A stretch of 39,426 nt of DNA from positions 1 through 39,426 of the forward strand of contig JBGPBV010000057.1 in NCBI GenBank assembly GCA_041481445.1, in the 5' to 3' direction. A model generated the notes under the pieces. It was given only the letters and a program-made list of their open reading frames with translations. It was not told where the DNA came from and searched no databases. Positions 32,333 to 39,426 of the stretch are shown here, piece by piece. Position 1 is the stretch's first letter. Each line of letters starts with the position of its first letter. The position numbers were made by a program, and so were the translations under genes. Source of the DNA: AA29 sp041481445 (lineage in GTDB: Bacteria; Acidobacteriota; Vicinamibacteria; Fen-336).

Positions 32333-33742
32333 GTGATCAGAAAAGGGTGGAGTCTCGGCGCGTTTGCGATGCTGGTTCCCTTCATCTCCTTCCTGCCCAC
32401 GCGAGCAGCGTACCCGGCGGACCAGCCGAAGCTGCTGAATCCCTTCGCGGGCGATCCGGACGCCGTGAAGGACGGACGAAGGCTCTTCATGTCCAACGGC
32501 TGCTCCGGTTGCCACGGGCTCGGCGGCGGGGGCGGAATGGGCAAGCCGATCCTGGACGACGAGTGGATCTTCGGGAGCGACGACGAGACGCTCTACAAGC
32601 TCATCAAGGGGCAGATTCCCCAGCAGACGATGCCCAGGACCTTCGCCGTCCTGCCCGACGAGCAGGTGTGGAAGCTGCTCTCCTACGTCCGCTCGCTCTA
32701 CAAGGGGGACCCCGCCCTGATCAACTGGGGCCTGACGCCGCCTCCGGACGCCGCCGCCCGGATCGCCGCCCTGACCCGGCCCGTCTCCGCGTACACGCCA
32801 CCCAAGGGCCTGCAGGACATGGAGATCGCCACTCCTTCCGACAACCCGATGACTCTGGGCAAGATCAAGCTCGGCGAGCAGCTCTTCTTCGACAAGCGGC
32901 TCTCGAAGGCGAAGAGCATGTCCTGCGAGTCCTGCCACATCCCCGAGAAGGGCTGGACGGACGGGCTGCCTTTTTCCAAGAAGTTCGACGGGACCCTCAA
33001 CACGCGTCACACGCCGACGCTCTGGGGCGTGGCCTTCTATCCCGAGCTGTACTGGGACGGGCGCGTGACGGGGCTCGAGGCGCTGGTCCTCGACGTGATG
33101 AAGGCGCAGATGGGGGCGGACCCCGACGCGGTGGCCAGGGAGCTCGAAACGATTCCGGCCTACAAGTCCGCCTTCGAGGCGGAGCTGGGCGGCCCCCCCA
33201 CCGCCGATCGCATCGCCAAGGCCGTGGCCACGTTCGTGAGGACCGTCCACGCCGGCGACACACCCTTCGACAACCTGCCGGAAGGATCGGAAAGCGACGC
33301 GGCCCGGGGATTCAAGGTGTTCTCGGAGGTGACGCACTGCACCCTCTGTCACCTCCCACCCCTCTTCTCGGACACCCTCTTCCACAACATGGGCATCGGG
33401 TCGGACAAGAAGCGGCCCGACCCGGGGCGTGGCAAGGTCCTGGCCGACCGGGCCACGGCCGCCGGCCAGCCCGTTCCGCCCGAGGCGGCGACGCTGACGG
33501 GAGCCTTCAAGACGGGCAGCCTCAGGGGCGTGCCGCTCCGGGCCCCGTACTTCCACGACGGCCGGGCCAAGACGTTCGAGGGGGCCGCTGACACCATGAT
33601 GAAGGGTGGAATCCCGAACCCCCATCTCGACCAGAAGCTCAAGGCCTGGCCGATGACACCCGGGCAGCGGACCGAGCTCCTGGCGTTTCTCCGGAGCCTG
33701 GCCCCGACGATCAACCCGTACGCGCGTCCCCAGATCCCGTGA
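32333..33742 (+). CDS. Fused mono-haem cytochrome c and MauG/cytochrome-c-peroxidase-type di-haem protein
   Basis: 469 residues, three CxxCH haem sites. After a signal segment (FAMLVPFISFLPTRAAYPA), residues about 40-125 form a class I cytochrome c with C57-SG-C60-H61, GQIPQQTMPRTFAVLPDEQVW and VRSLY. Residues about 160-465 form a MauG/CcpA-like di-haem domain: LGEQLFFDKRLS, haem two C198-ES-C201-H202, RHTPTLWGVAFYPELYWDGR, haem three C336-TL-C339-H340, and a late TGSLRGVPLRAPYFHDGRAKTFE. XoxF needs a cytochrome c acceptor (XoxG), normally a separate small protein; here that role may be carried by the N-terminal domain. GTG start at 32333, 49 nt after xoxJ. The di-haem domain might pass electrons on, act on peroxide, or modify a partner. 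Confidence 0.9.
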   Translation: MIRKGWSLGAFAMLVPFISFLPTRAAYPADQPKLLNPFAGDPDAVKDGRRLFMSNGCSGCHGLGGGGGMGKPILDDEWIFGSDDETLYKLIKGQIPQQTMPRTFAVLPDEQVWKLLSYVRSLYKGDPALINWGLTPPPDAAARIAALTRPVSAYTPPKGLQDMEIATPSDNPMTLGKIKLGEQLFFDKRLSKAKSMSCESCHIPEKGWTDGLPFSKKFDGTLNTRHTPTLWGVAFYPELYWDGRVTGLEALVLDVMKAQMGADPDAVARELETIPAYKSAFEAELGGPPTADRIAKAVATFVRTVHAGDTPFDNLPEGSESDAARGFKVFSEVTHCTLCHLPPLFSDTLFHNMGIGSDKKRPDPGRGKVLADRATAAGQPVPPEAATLTGAFKTGSLRGVPLRAPYFHDGRAKTFEGAADTMMKGGIPNPHLDQKLKAWPMTPGQRTELLAFLRSLAPTINPYARPQIP

Positions 33743-33835
33743 GGGCCCCGGCATGAGCGGCCAGCCTTCACTCCGTTTCCTTTGCCAAGTCGTCGTCGGT
33801 CAATCGGTCCCCGTTTCAACTCAGAAGGAGGAGCC

Positions 33836-35050
33836 ATGAAGCGCTTCAGTTGCGTGTTGGGGGCCCTGGCGATGCTGCTGGCCGCCGATACGTCCTATGC
33901 CCAGCTGGTGATGCAGATGGGCAACGGCTGGAACTTCACGTTTTCGGGCAACGTGAACGCCTTCCTGACGTACGAGAAGGAGAGCGACAGCGGCAGGTCC
34001 GTCGCCCCGTTCGGAGTCGTTGGGAACTCCGCCGATCAGACCCGCATCCAGACCGGCCTGCTACCGGCGATCGCGGCCTTCGAGGCCAAGGGCAAGGAAG
34101 GGAACACCGACCTCGCGGTGCATTTCGGCTTCTTCCCGGAGATCCAGTGCGGCCGAGGCATCCACGACTGCTTCGGCGCCCAGATCGACATGCGCCAGGT
34201 CTACCTGACCGCGGGTGGAAGCTGGGGCCAGATCCTCGCCGGCCGTGAGATCGGCCTCTACGGCCGTCAGAACATCCTGACCGACCAGCTCCTCTTCGGC
34301 GTCGGCGCGACCGGCGCCGGCGGGGGCGCGGTCGGCAGCGGCGGGGGCACGACCCTGGGCCGCATCGGCTTCGGTTACATCTATCCCCAGTTCAAGGGCC
34401 AGTTCACCTACTCGACTCCCGGCGGCAAGCCCGGGGTGTTCTCGGTTGGCCTGTTCGAGGCGGACGCGGCTGCCCTGCCCGGGGTCGCCGTGAGCCCGTA
34501 CTCCAAGACGAACATCCCGCGCCTCGAGTCCGAGTTCGTCTACTCCAAGAAGGAGTTCAAGGGTTGGGTGGGCGCTACCGTCCAGAACACCAAGAATCCG
34601 AGCAACGACAAGAGCGTCACCGCTTCGGGCATCAGCGGCGGCTTGCGCTGGGACAACAAGAAGCTCGCGTTGACGGGCTCCGGGTACTACGGCAAGGGGC
34701 TCGGGACGACGCTGATGTTCCTGGGTGCCTCCTGCACCACCGGGACCTGCGGCGCCAACGGCTCCAGCGACCTGCGCAGCTCCTACGGCTACATCGGTCA
34801 GCTCACCTATACCGCCGGCAAGATGACCGTCGCGGGCAGCTATGGGGCGAGCCTCCTCAACAACGCCGACACGGAGAAGGTCTCGTTCCAGACGGAGAAC
34901 GCCCTCGCCTCCGGCGGCCTCTACTACCAGGCGACCAAGTCGTTGAAGGTGGTCTTCGAGCTCAACTACGCGACCACGCAGGACAAGGATTCGAGCTTGA
35001 AGAAGAACAGCTCGTTCGGGCCGGCGGTCGGCTTGATGCTGTTCTTCTGA
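33836..35050 (+). CDS. Outer-membrane porin
   Basis: 404 residues from the ATG at 33836, preceded by AAGGAGGAG. The signal peptide ends SYA-QLV. The mature protein is beta-barrel-like: alternating hydrophobic strands, FTFSGNVNAFLTYEKES, a loop-rich glycine stretch near 160-180 (VGATGAGGGAVGSGGGTT), KLALTGSGYYGKGLG, and a terminal PAVGLMLFF with a C-terminal Phe as in outer-membrane proteins. It resembles porins found beside xoxF or mxaF in some methylotrophs. The cargo is unknown; methanol or metal-chelate entry is possible. A long hairpin 39 nt after the stop ends the operon. Confidence 0.85.
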   Translation: MKRFSCVLGALAMLLAADTSYAQLVMQMGNGWNFTFSGNVNAFLTYEKESDSGRSVAPFGVVGNSADQTRIQTGLLPAIAAFEAKGKEGNTDLAVHFGFFPEIQCGRGIHDCFGAQIDMRQVYLTAGGSWGQILAGREIGLYGRQNILTDQLLFGVGATGAGGGAVGSGGGTTLGRIGFGYIYPQFKGQFTYSTPGGKPGVFSVGLFEADAAALPGVAVSPYSKTNIPRLESEFVYSKKEFKGWVGATVQNTKNPSNDKSVTASGISGGLRWDNKKLALTGSGYYGKGLGTTLMFLGASCTTGTCGANGSSDLRSSYGYIGQLTYTAGKMTVAGSYGASLLNNADTEKVSFQTENALASGGLYYQATKSLKVVFELNYATTQDKDSSLKKNSSFGPAVGLMLFF

Positions 35051-35088
35051 CGGCGTCCTCGCTCCGCGTCAAGCTTCGATTCAGTGGA

Positions 35089-35113
35089 CTCGCCGGGGAT
35101 GAACCCCGGCGAG
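35089..35113 (+). terminator. Rho-independent-like hairpin after the porin gene
   Basis: A perfect 10-bp stem, CTCGCCGGGG (35089-35098) and CCCCGGCGAG (35104-35113), with a 5-nt loop ATGAA, 39 nt after the porin stop. No long U-run follows. Confidence 0.6.
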
Positions 35114-35170
35114 CCACGGAGGAAACGCTCCGCTGCGGAAAACGCCCCGGTTTCTTCGGCTGATCATGTC

Positions 35171-35207
35171 AGGAGCGTGTCCTCCGTGACCACCGGGACA
35201 CGCTCCT
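35171..35207 (+). repeat. Perfect 12-bp inverted repeat directly before the lipoprotein gene
   Basis: AGGAGCGTGTCC (35171-35182) and GGACACGCTCCT (35196-35207) with a 13-nt loop, ending 3 nt before the ATG at 35211. It may be a second terminator of the xox operon or a translational control hairpin. No other ribosome-binding site is seen; AGGAG in the left arm would be sequestered if the hairpin forms. Confidence 0.6.
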
Positions 35208-35210
35208 AGC

Positions 35211-35633
35211 ATGCGGTGGCCCTCCTGCCTCGCGCTCGGCGCCGCCCTGCTGCTGCCCGGCGGCTGCTCGGGCACGCTCTACCTGACGACGACCGGCACC
35301 TCGCCCCGCCCGCCGGCCGAGGTCTTCGACTGCGTGAGGGCCCAGATCCCGGTGCTCGGCTTCACCCAGACGTCCTTCGACGTCGATGAGCACCGGGTCA
35401 CCGCCAAGAAGTTCGACGGAGGCGCTCGCGACGCCGACACCCGGTTCCGGCGGAGGGTCGAGCGTCTATCGATCGAGCTGGCGAGCGCGACCGACGGCGG
35501 CGCGCGGTTGAAGATCTCCGCCCATACCTTCACCGAGCTGATGACGCAGCGCGGCCCGACCGAGGTCGAGGAGAGCGCCTCCCCGGCGGTGAGGGCGGCC
35601 GCGCAGAAGCTGCTGGAGGCGTGCGGGAGCTGA
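35211..35633 (+). CDS. Predicted lipoprotein, function unknown
   Basis: 140 residues. A short signal sequence with lipobox-like ALLLPGGC places a lipid-modified Cys near residue 19. The rest is a compact alpha/beta domain: PAEVFDCVRAQIPVLGFTQ, VDEHRVTAKKFDG, RRRVERLSIELAS, ISAHTFTE. It resembles small uncharacterised lipoproteins of Gram-negative bacteria. The start lacks a free ribosome-binding site because of the hairpin just upstream. It converges with fdhE, 9 nt between stops. Confidence 0.75.
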   Translation: MRWPSCLALGAALLLPGGCSGTLYLTTTGTSPRPPAEVFDCVRAQIPVLGFTQTSFDVDEHRVTAKKFDGGARDADTRFRRRVERLSIELASATDGGARLKISAHTFTELMTQRGPTEVEESASPAVRAAAQKLLEACGS

Positions 35634-35642
35634 CGCGCGTCC

Positions 35643-36473
35643 TCAAGTGCCGGCCAGGCCCGGCTCGATCCTCTCGAACCCCTCACTCGCGGCCCAGAGG
35701 TCCATGGCCAGGGAGAGGAGGTCGTCGACTTCCGGGATGGCCCTGCCGTCGAGGGTCAGGTCGAGCGACTTGACGTAGCGGCGGCACGTCTCGCAGGCTT
35801 CGATCCGCACGGCGGGATACGTGTCGCTCCGGAAGGAGGGCAGGCGCTCCGGGTCCTCCTCCGCGCAGGAGGGGCAGCAGATCCGGCCCAGCGGCCATTC
35901 CCCGCCACACAGGGCGCAGCCGAGGTGGCGTGAGGCCCCGTCGCCCTCGTCCGCGGCACGCCGGGCCGCGATCCACGGGGCACCTCCACAGACCGGGCAG
36001 TGTCCCGTCCGGAGCGGGCGGTCGGGAGTGAGGTCGTGCCTCGCGAGAACCTCCACGTAGGGACGCAGCAGCGCCCGCGAAAGGTAATCCGTGGCCGTCG
36101 CCCGATCCGCGCCCCAGAAGACCACCAGCCGGGAGCCGAGGACGGACTCCGCCTCCCGCGTTCGAGCGAGGGCGGTGGCGGCCAGGCCGGGGGGCCCGTG
36201 CTCGGCCGCGAAACGAAGCAACTCGCCGGACTCCGCCACCAGACCCGCCAGGTCCTCCGTGAGACGCCCCGTGAGCCCTCTCCGGCCGTGGACCGCCTCG
36301 AGCGTCGCCGCCAGTCTTCCCTGGACCCGGTACAGGCCCGCGGCGAAGCGGAGCGGTTCCGGCGCCGCGACGGCGTCGCGAGCGAGGATTCGCGCGCGGT
36401 CCGCCCGCCGCTCGAACGACGCCGCGACCATGCGGGTGCGAGCGACGAGGCTCTCCGGCGAAGGGCGCTCCAT
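35643..36473 (-). CDS. fdhE: Formate dehydrogenase accessory protein FdhE
   Basis: 276 residues. Four CxxC pairs in the C-terminal half: CPVCGG, CALCGG, the pair in ICCPSCAEE, and CETCRR, followed by KSLDLTLDGRAIPEVDDLLSLAMDLWA, which is FdhE-typical. FdhE binds iron through these and is needed to activate respiratory formate dehydrogenases in the cytoplasm. ATG at 36473, 10 nt after the stop of fdoI, so it is the last gene of the formate dehydrogenase operon. Confidence 0.93.
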   Translation of the reverse strand: MERPSPESLVARTRMVAASFERRADRARILARDAVAAPEPLRFAAGLYRVQGRLAATLEAVHGRRGLTGRLTEDLAGLVAESGELLRFAAEHGPPGLAATALARTREAESVLGSRLVVFWGADRATATDYLSRALLRPYVEVLARHDLTPDRPLRTGHCPVCGGAPWIAARRAADEGDGASRHLGCALCGGEWPLGRICCPSCAEEDPERLPSFRSDTYPAVRIEACETCRRYVKSLDLTLDGRAIPEVDDLLSLAMDLWAASEGFERIEPGLAGT

Positions 36474-36483
36474 CTCGGCGCGC

Positions 36484-37161
36484 TCAGGGAGGAGGGGTGC
36501 CCCCGGTGACGTCGCGATACCAGCGCGGGTGATGCCAGCGGGCCCAGGCGGCGCTCACCGTACCCCGGGTCATCGAACGCAGCGTGCCGGGCTCCGCGGC
36601 GGTTCCCAGGTAGACGTGAAGGACGATGGCCATCGTGAACAGGATGAAGGTCACGTCGTGGAGCAGGATCCCGGCCACGCGCACGATCTGGGAGAAGCTC
36701 GCGGGCCACCAGAGCACGAGGCCGGAAACGAGGAGGCCGACGGCGCCGAGCGCGACCGCGAAGAAGAACAGCTTCTGGCCTCCGTTGTACTTGCCGACGT
36801 CGGAATCGTGCTCCTGGTAGCTCATGTAACGAAAGACCTTTGGCCCAAGCCATTCACGGTCCTTCGGCTCGAGGCGCATCTCCCCCTGCCAATGCACGAA
36901 CATGCCGAGCGAAGAGGCGAAGAAGAGCAGGCCGGCCCAGGGATGCAGCACTCGGCACACCGAGAGCCCGCCGAGGAGGCCCGCCATCCAGCCGAACACG
37001 GGTGTCCAGATCGGGAGGCCGGACAGGAGGCAGACGAGGAAGAAGAAGGCGACGGACCAGTGGATCAGGCGGGAGGCGAGCCGATGGCGCACGATCGCCT
37101 CCCCCACGACGATGTCCTCCGCGGTCCGAGCCCGGATGACGGCTTGCGTGGGCGACGACAC
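36484..37161 (-). CDS. fdoI: Formate dehydrogenase cytochrome b subunit
   Basis: 225 residues with four hydrophobic membrane segments: HWSVAFFFLVCLLSG, LHPWAGLLFFASSLGMFVHW, LFFFAVALGAVGLLVSGLVLWWP and LLHDVTFILFTMAIVLHVYLG. Conserved His residues at their ends (RLIHW, RVLHPW, LLHDV, LHVYLG) should bind two b haems and the quinone. It passes electrons from formate to the quinone pool. GTG start at 37161 with GGAGG before it, 15 nt after fdoH. Confidence 0.94.
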   Translation of the reverse strand: MSSPTQAVIRARTAEDIVVGEAIVRHRLASRLIHWSVAFFFLVCLLSGLPIWTPVFGWMAGLLGGLSVCRVLHPWAGLLFFASSLGMFVHWQGEMRLEPKDREWLGPKVFRYMSYQEHDSDVGKYNGGQKLFFFAVALGAVGLLVSGLVLWWPASFSQIVRVAGILLHDVTFILFTMAIVLHVYLGTAAEPGTLRSMTRGTVSAAWARWHHPRWYRDVTGGTPPP

Positions 37162-37176
37162 TTCAGGACCTCCGCG

Positions 37177-38049
37177 TCACGGGCGCTCCTCGCCCGGCTC
37201 CCCGGGTTCGTTCGGGCCGTGCGTCATGAAGTGCGCGACGGCAGCCAGGATGGTCCCGAAGATCGCGAGCGCGCCGAAAGGCCGGACCACGCGCTTCCAC
37301 AACCGGACGCCCAGCGGGACGTGGGGGTCGCGAGGCAGGTCGTACCACTCGGGATGGTCGCCGTGGGCGAGCACGGTCACCACGCCCGTTCCGCCGACGC
37401 CCGGTGGGTCGTAGAGCGCCGCCTTCTCGAAGCCGCTCGCCTTGAGCTGCTCTACCCGCGCCTCCCCCAGCGTCAGCATGTCCTCCTTGGTGCCGAACTG
37501 GAGGCAGGCGGTCGGGCAGGCCTTGACGCAGGCCGGCTCCAGCCCGACCTGGGTCCGGTCCACGCAGAGCGTGCACTTGGCCATCTTCCCCGTCTTCTTG
37601 TGGAAGCGCGGGACGTTGAAGGGACAGCCCGTGAGGCAGAAGCCGCATCCGATGCAGCACTTGGGGTCCACGTCCACGATGCCGTTCTCGTACTGCACGA
37701 TCGCGCCCGGAGCCGGGCAGGCGGCGAGGCACCCGGGGTCCTCGCAGTGCATGCACTGGTCCTTGCGCATGAGCCAGGCGAGGGTCCCGTTCTCCGTCTC
37801 CTGCTCCTTGAAGCGGATGAGGTTCCAGTACTCCGCATCGAGCGTGGGCATGGTCTGGTAGCTTCCCACCTGCTGCGTGGGCACGACCCCGAGGTCGTTC
37901 CACTCCTGGCAGGCCACCTCGCAGGCCTTGCAGCCGATGCAGGTGGAGGTGTCGATGTACTTGGACACCACGGGGAGGCGGCGCAGGCCCGTCTTCTCTC
38001 CCCAGACCGAAGCGGACGAACGGCGGATCTCGAGGCTGGAGCCGCTCAT
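37177..38049 (-). CDS. fdoH: Formate dehydrogenase iron-sulfur subunit
   Basis: 290 residues. Four [4Fe-4S] Cys groups: CIGCKACEVAC, CMHCEDPGCLAAC, CIGCGFCLTGC, and CTLCVDR with CVKACP. A C-terminal membrane helix (FGALAIFGTILAAVAHFM) anchors it next to the cytochrome b subunit. The N-terminal DTSTCIGCKACEVACQEWND and a late FGTKEDMLTLGEARVEQLK are family-specific. The gene starts 1 nt after the fdoG stop. Confidence 0.96.
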   Translation of the reverse strand: MSGSSLEIRRSSASVWGEKTGLRRLPVVSKYIDTSTCIGCKACEVACQEWNDLGVVPTQQVGSYQTMPTLDAEYWNLIRFKEQETENGTLAWLMRKDQCMHCEDPGCLAACPAPGAIVQYENGIVDVDPKCCIGCGFCLTGCPFNVPRFHKKTGKMAKCTLCVDRTQVGLEPACVKACPTACLQFGTKEDMLTLGEARVEQLKASGFEKAALYDPPGVGGTGVVTVLAHGDHPEWYDLPRDPHVPLGVRLWKRVVRPFGALAIFGTILAAVAHFMTHGPNEPGEPGEERP

Positions 38050-38050
38050 C

Positions 38051-39426
38051 TCAGGCCGGCTCCAGGCGCACCAGGAAGGCCTTGTACTCGGGCGTCCACG
38101 TGTTCGGGTCCATGGCCGAAGGGGTCAGCATGTTGGCCAGCGGCCCGGCGTGGCCGGAGTCGCCCGCGAAGCCCCAGTGGATCGGGAAGCCGATCTGCCA
38201 AAGGAGGCGGCCATCCACCTTCATGGGCTGCAGGCGCTTGGTCACCATCGCCACCCCCTCGATCTCGCCGCGGGCGGAGACGACCCTCACTCGCGAGCCG
38301 TTGGCGATCCCCTTCTCCCGGGCCAGGGCCTCCGGGATCTCCACGAAGAAGCCCGGCTGGAGCTCGTTGAGCCGTCCGTCGACCTGGTGCTGCGTCCAGT
38401 AGTGGAAATGCTCCGTCAAGCGGTACGTCGTGCAGATGATGGGAAAGTCCTCCTTGCTCCCGTAGACGTCCTTGTCCGACTTGAAGTGGACGGCGACGGG
38501 GTTCGACGTCACCTTGGGATGCAGCGGGTTGGCGAGGGAGGCCTCGAGCGACTCGTAGTGCTCGGGGAACGGCCCATCGTCGAGGGTCGGAGCGAACAGC
38601 CGAGCCACGCCCTCGGGCATCATCACGAAGGCGCCGAAGGTTCCGGGAGGGGCGTCGGCCTTGGTGTCGGGCACGTCGCCGACCCACTTCCTGCCGTCCC
38701 AACGGATGCCGGTGCGCGTGGAATCCCAGGACCGCCCAAGGGCATCGGCCGAGGCCCGGTTGTACATGATCCGCCGGTTGGCCGGCCAGGAGAAGGCCCA
38801 GTCGTGGAACATGCCGAGGCCCGTCGGGTCCGCGTTGCTGCGACGCTGGGCCTTGTTCCCGGCCTCGGTGTAGACGCCGGAATGCAGCCAGTTGCCGGCC
38901 ATCGTCGAGCCGTCGTCCCGAAGCTCGTGGAACCCGTCGAGCTGCTGCCCCGCCAGCTTGAGGACCCGGGTCGGGTCCTTGGGGTCCCGCAGGTCCTGGA
39001 GGGCCTTCCCGTTCATCTCCTTCAGGACCTCGGCCAGGTCGGGCCGGATGGGGTTCGTGTAGTTCCAGTCCACGCTGGCGACCTGCTCGGGGAACGCGCC
39101 GCCTTCCTTCTGGTAGAGGTCGCGGACGGCCAGGAACAGGCGGGCCAGGATCTCCTGATCGGCCCTGGCCTGGCCGGGCGCATCGAGTGCCTTCCACTTC
39201 CACTGGAGCCAGCGGGCCGAGTTGGTGAAGGTCCCGTCCTTCTCGGCGAAGGTGGCGGCGGGGAGCAGGAACACCTCGGTCGCGATCTGGGCGGGGGGAG
39301 GCCCTTCCAGCTCCTTGGGCGCCTTCCAGAAGATCGCGGTCTCCGTCTCCGCGTTCTCCACCACCACCAGCCACTTGAGCTTCGAGAGGGCGGCCACCAT
39401 CTTCTTCGAGTTCGGGCCGGTGCCCA
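38051..39426 (-). CDS. fdoG: Formate dehydrogenase major subunit (partial, C-terminal part)
   Basis: About 458 residues; the N-terminus lies beyond the right edge and the frame is open to the last base. The first visible residues, GTGPNSKK, are family sequence. LVVVENAETETAIFWKAP, FLLPAATFAEKDGTFTNSARWLQW and GVYTEAGNKAQRRSNADPTG belong to the molybdopterin oxidoreductase body. The C-terminal dinucleotide-binding domain has KSDKDVYGSKEDFPIICTTYRLTEHFH and GSRVRVVSARGEIEGVAMVTKR. The active-site Cys or Sec, the [4Fe-4S] site and any twin-arginine signal are in the missing part. It should oxidise formate to CO2 and feed electrons to FdoH. Confidence 0.95.
   Translation of the reverse strand, partial: GTGPNSKKMVAALSKLKWLVVVENAETETAIFWKAPKELEGPPPAQIATEVFLLPAATFAEKDGTFTNSARWLQWKWKALDAPGQARADQEILARLFLAVRDLYQKEGGAFPEQVASVDWNYTNPIRPDLAEVLKEMNGKALQDLRDPKDPTRVLKLAGQQLDGFHELRDDGSTMAGNWLHSGVYTEAGNKAQRRSNADPTGLGMFHDWAFSWPANRRIMYNRASADALGRSWDSTRTGIRWDGRKWVGDVPDTKADAPPGTFGAFVMMPEGVARLFAPTLDDGPFPEHYESLEASLANPLHPKVTSNPVAVHFKSDKDVYGSKEDFPIICTTYRLTEHFHYWTQHQVDGRLNELQPGFFVEIPEALAREKGIANGSRVRVVSARGEIEGVAMVTKRLQPMKVDGRLLWQIGFPIHWGFAGDSGHAGPLANMLTPSAMDPNTWTPEYKAFLVRLEPA

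Noticed and set aside
1..39426. tRNA or rRNA genes, CRISPR arrays, insertion sequences
   Set aside because: No tRNA T-loop and cloverleaf patterns, no regularly spaced repeats and no transposase sequence were recognised by eye.

Overview
The window is a high-GC, densely packed bacterial chromosome segment. It encodes an almost complete lanthanide-type methylotrophic and autotrophic metabolism: methanol oxidation (XoxF), tetrahydromethanopterin (H4MPT)-linked C1 oxidation, a membrane-bound formate dehydrogenase and the Calvin-Benson-Bassham (CBB) cycle. Gram-negative architecture is clear from a TonB-dependent receptor, a porin, a lipoprotein and periplasmic c-type cytochromes. This combination is known from methylotrophs that assimilate carbon as CO2, such as the NC10/Methylomirabilota-Rokubacteria type lineages. 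That placement is inference; no rRNA or taxonomic marker lies in the window.

Layout. (1) 1-8.4 kb, plus strand: a decayed beta-carbonic anhydrase fragment, a short NarL-type histidine kinase and response regulator, then a tight CBB operon cbbL-cbbS-prk-tkt-tal. A second decayed copy of the same carbonic anhydrase fragment follows it. Two tandem perfect palindromes sit in front of cbbL. (2) 24.06-9.04 kb, minus strand: one long, mostly overlapping operon that starts at a good sigma-54 type promoter: fae, mtdB, DUF1464 protein, ATP-grasp protein, ftr, mptN-like ligase, fwdD, a 63-codon ORF, fwdB, fwdA, fwdC, mch, citG-like gene, PTPS, mfnD, mfnF and mfnE. It is followed by a small secreted repeat protein (8.4-8.9 kb). 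(3) 24.4-29.2 kb: a TonB-dependent receptor, a gene relic and a sigma-54-dependent activator with GAFTGA and Fis-HTH. (4) 29.5-35.6 kb, plus strand: xoxF, xoxJ, an unusual mono-haem cytochrome c/MauG-type fusion, a porin and a lipoprotein. (5) 35.6-39.4 kb, minus strand: fdoG (partial), fdoH, fdoI and fdhE.

How it works together: XoxF makes formaldehyde in the periplasm. Fae, MtdB, Mch and Ftr carry the C1 unit on H4MPT to formyl-methanofuran. The Fwd complex and formate dehydrogenase finish oxidation to CO2, and RuBisCO/PRK fix the CO2. The same operon makes much of the cofactor (mfnD, mfnE, mfnF, PTPS, mptN-like).

The most remarkable signal is in fwdB. Usual gene calling breaks it in two at an in-frame TGA (17602-17604). 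The TGA sits exactly at the metal-ligating Cys/Sec position of formylmethanofuran dehydrogenase (context S-L-U-H-G-P-T). It is followed after 18 nt by a perfect 7-bp hairpin with an AGUU apical loop, a textbook bacterial SECIS. The protein also keeps the N-terminal [4Fe-4S] cysteines, and a separate FwdD (pterin-binding) subunit is encoded. The complex therefore looks like a redox-active, selenocysteine-containing, archaeal-style formylmethanofuran dehydrogenase in a bacterium, unlike the metal-free hydrolytic Fhc complex known from Methylobacterium.
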